Assembly: GCA_021799085.1 (NCBI GenBank)
Contig: JAJZBD010000008.1
Span: forward strand, 1-41,627
Reading direction: 5' to 3'
Source of the DNA: Nanobdellota archaeon
Lineage (GTDB): Archaea; Nanobdellota; Nanobdellia; Parvarchaeales; Parvarchaeaceae
DNA: 41,627 bases
Below are positions 41,551-41,627 of this stretch, in pieces. A program made the translations under genes and the position numbers. How positions within the stretch are numbered: position 1 is the stretch's first letter; every line of letters starts with the position of its first letter. Under the pieces are notes generated by a model, which worked only from the letters and a program-made list of their open reading frames with translations, ran no database searches and was not told where the DNA came from.

Positions 41551-41627
41551 CAAGGCCTAAAAATCGTTAAAAAACATGCAAAAAACATATGAAAAGCATT
41601 AGAATTATACTTAAGTGGTGTTTGATG

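Noticed and set aside
1..41627. Insertion sequences or prophage
   Set aside because: No transposase, integrase, terminal inverted repeats or phage structural genes were found, even in the orphan-rich right end.

Overview
The window is gene-dense and AT-rich, and it reads as an archaeal chromosome. The evidence is a GTP-dependent dephospho-CoA kinase, a two-domain Sua5, SPFH and KaiC-type proteins, and archaeal TATA boxes placed about 25-29 nt upstream of many start codons (leaderless transcripts). Genes inside operons often carry GGAGG-type ribosome binding sites or ATGA overlaps instead. The Ser/Thr/Asn-rich secreted proteins with a 'TTF-x-TGLP...W' repeat, the small genome style (1-nt gaps and overlapping ends), and the low GC would suit an acidophilic DPANN (ARMAN/Parvarchaeota-like) or Thermoplasmata-type archaeon. 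That placement is inference; no rRNA or tRNA gene was found to test it.

Layout. 1-4205: two secreted surface proteins, a repeat-bearing adhesin-like protein cut by the left edge and a PQQ-type beta-propeller protein. 4291-5859: a membrane protein and a kinase-fold protein that looks catalytically dead. 6047-9738: GNAT, UspA, a GH15 glucoamylase-like enzyme and an MFS carrier. 9781-13328: a transglutaminase-like protein, then a fused NitT/TauT-type ABC permease and its ATPase, with the ATPase-associated domain encoded separately on the opposite strand. 13410-18094: an SPFH protein, then an overlapping KaiC-V4R-adenylate-forming enzyme operon. A second adenylate-forming enzyme converges on this operon. 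18176-20639: small membrane protein, MFS carrier and Sua5. 20671-25827: two divergent ABC-2 exporters, twin paralogous membrane proteins, an active-looking mini-kinase and a small membrane protein. 25821-28883: dephospho-CoA kinase, histidine phosphatase, an SC-GH motif protein and a processive family 2 glycosyltransferase.

28970-32646: a membrane-anchored FKBP, a small membrane protein, a large glycosylatable surface protein, a two-gene membrane module and a cytosolic FKBP. 32869-36699: a MntA/HepT toxin-antitoxin pair, an MFS (MHS-type) carrier, a DUF218 protein and a ribbon-helix-helix/nucleotidyltransferase fusion with a palindrome in its promoter. 36748-41627: an accessory-looking tail. 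It holds a second copy of the two-gene membrane module (first gene broken by a frameshift in a T run), a very AT-rich spacer, a SHOCT membrane protein, orphan genes, two more broken small genes, a DUF302 gene and a non-coding repeat present twice.

The candidates I consider most novel are the KaiC-V4R-adenylation locus with its 16-bp palindrome on the start codon, the kinase/pseudokinase pair associated with small membrane proteins, and the duplicated two-gene membrane module.
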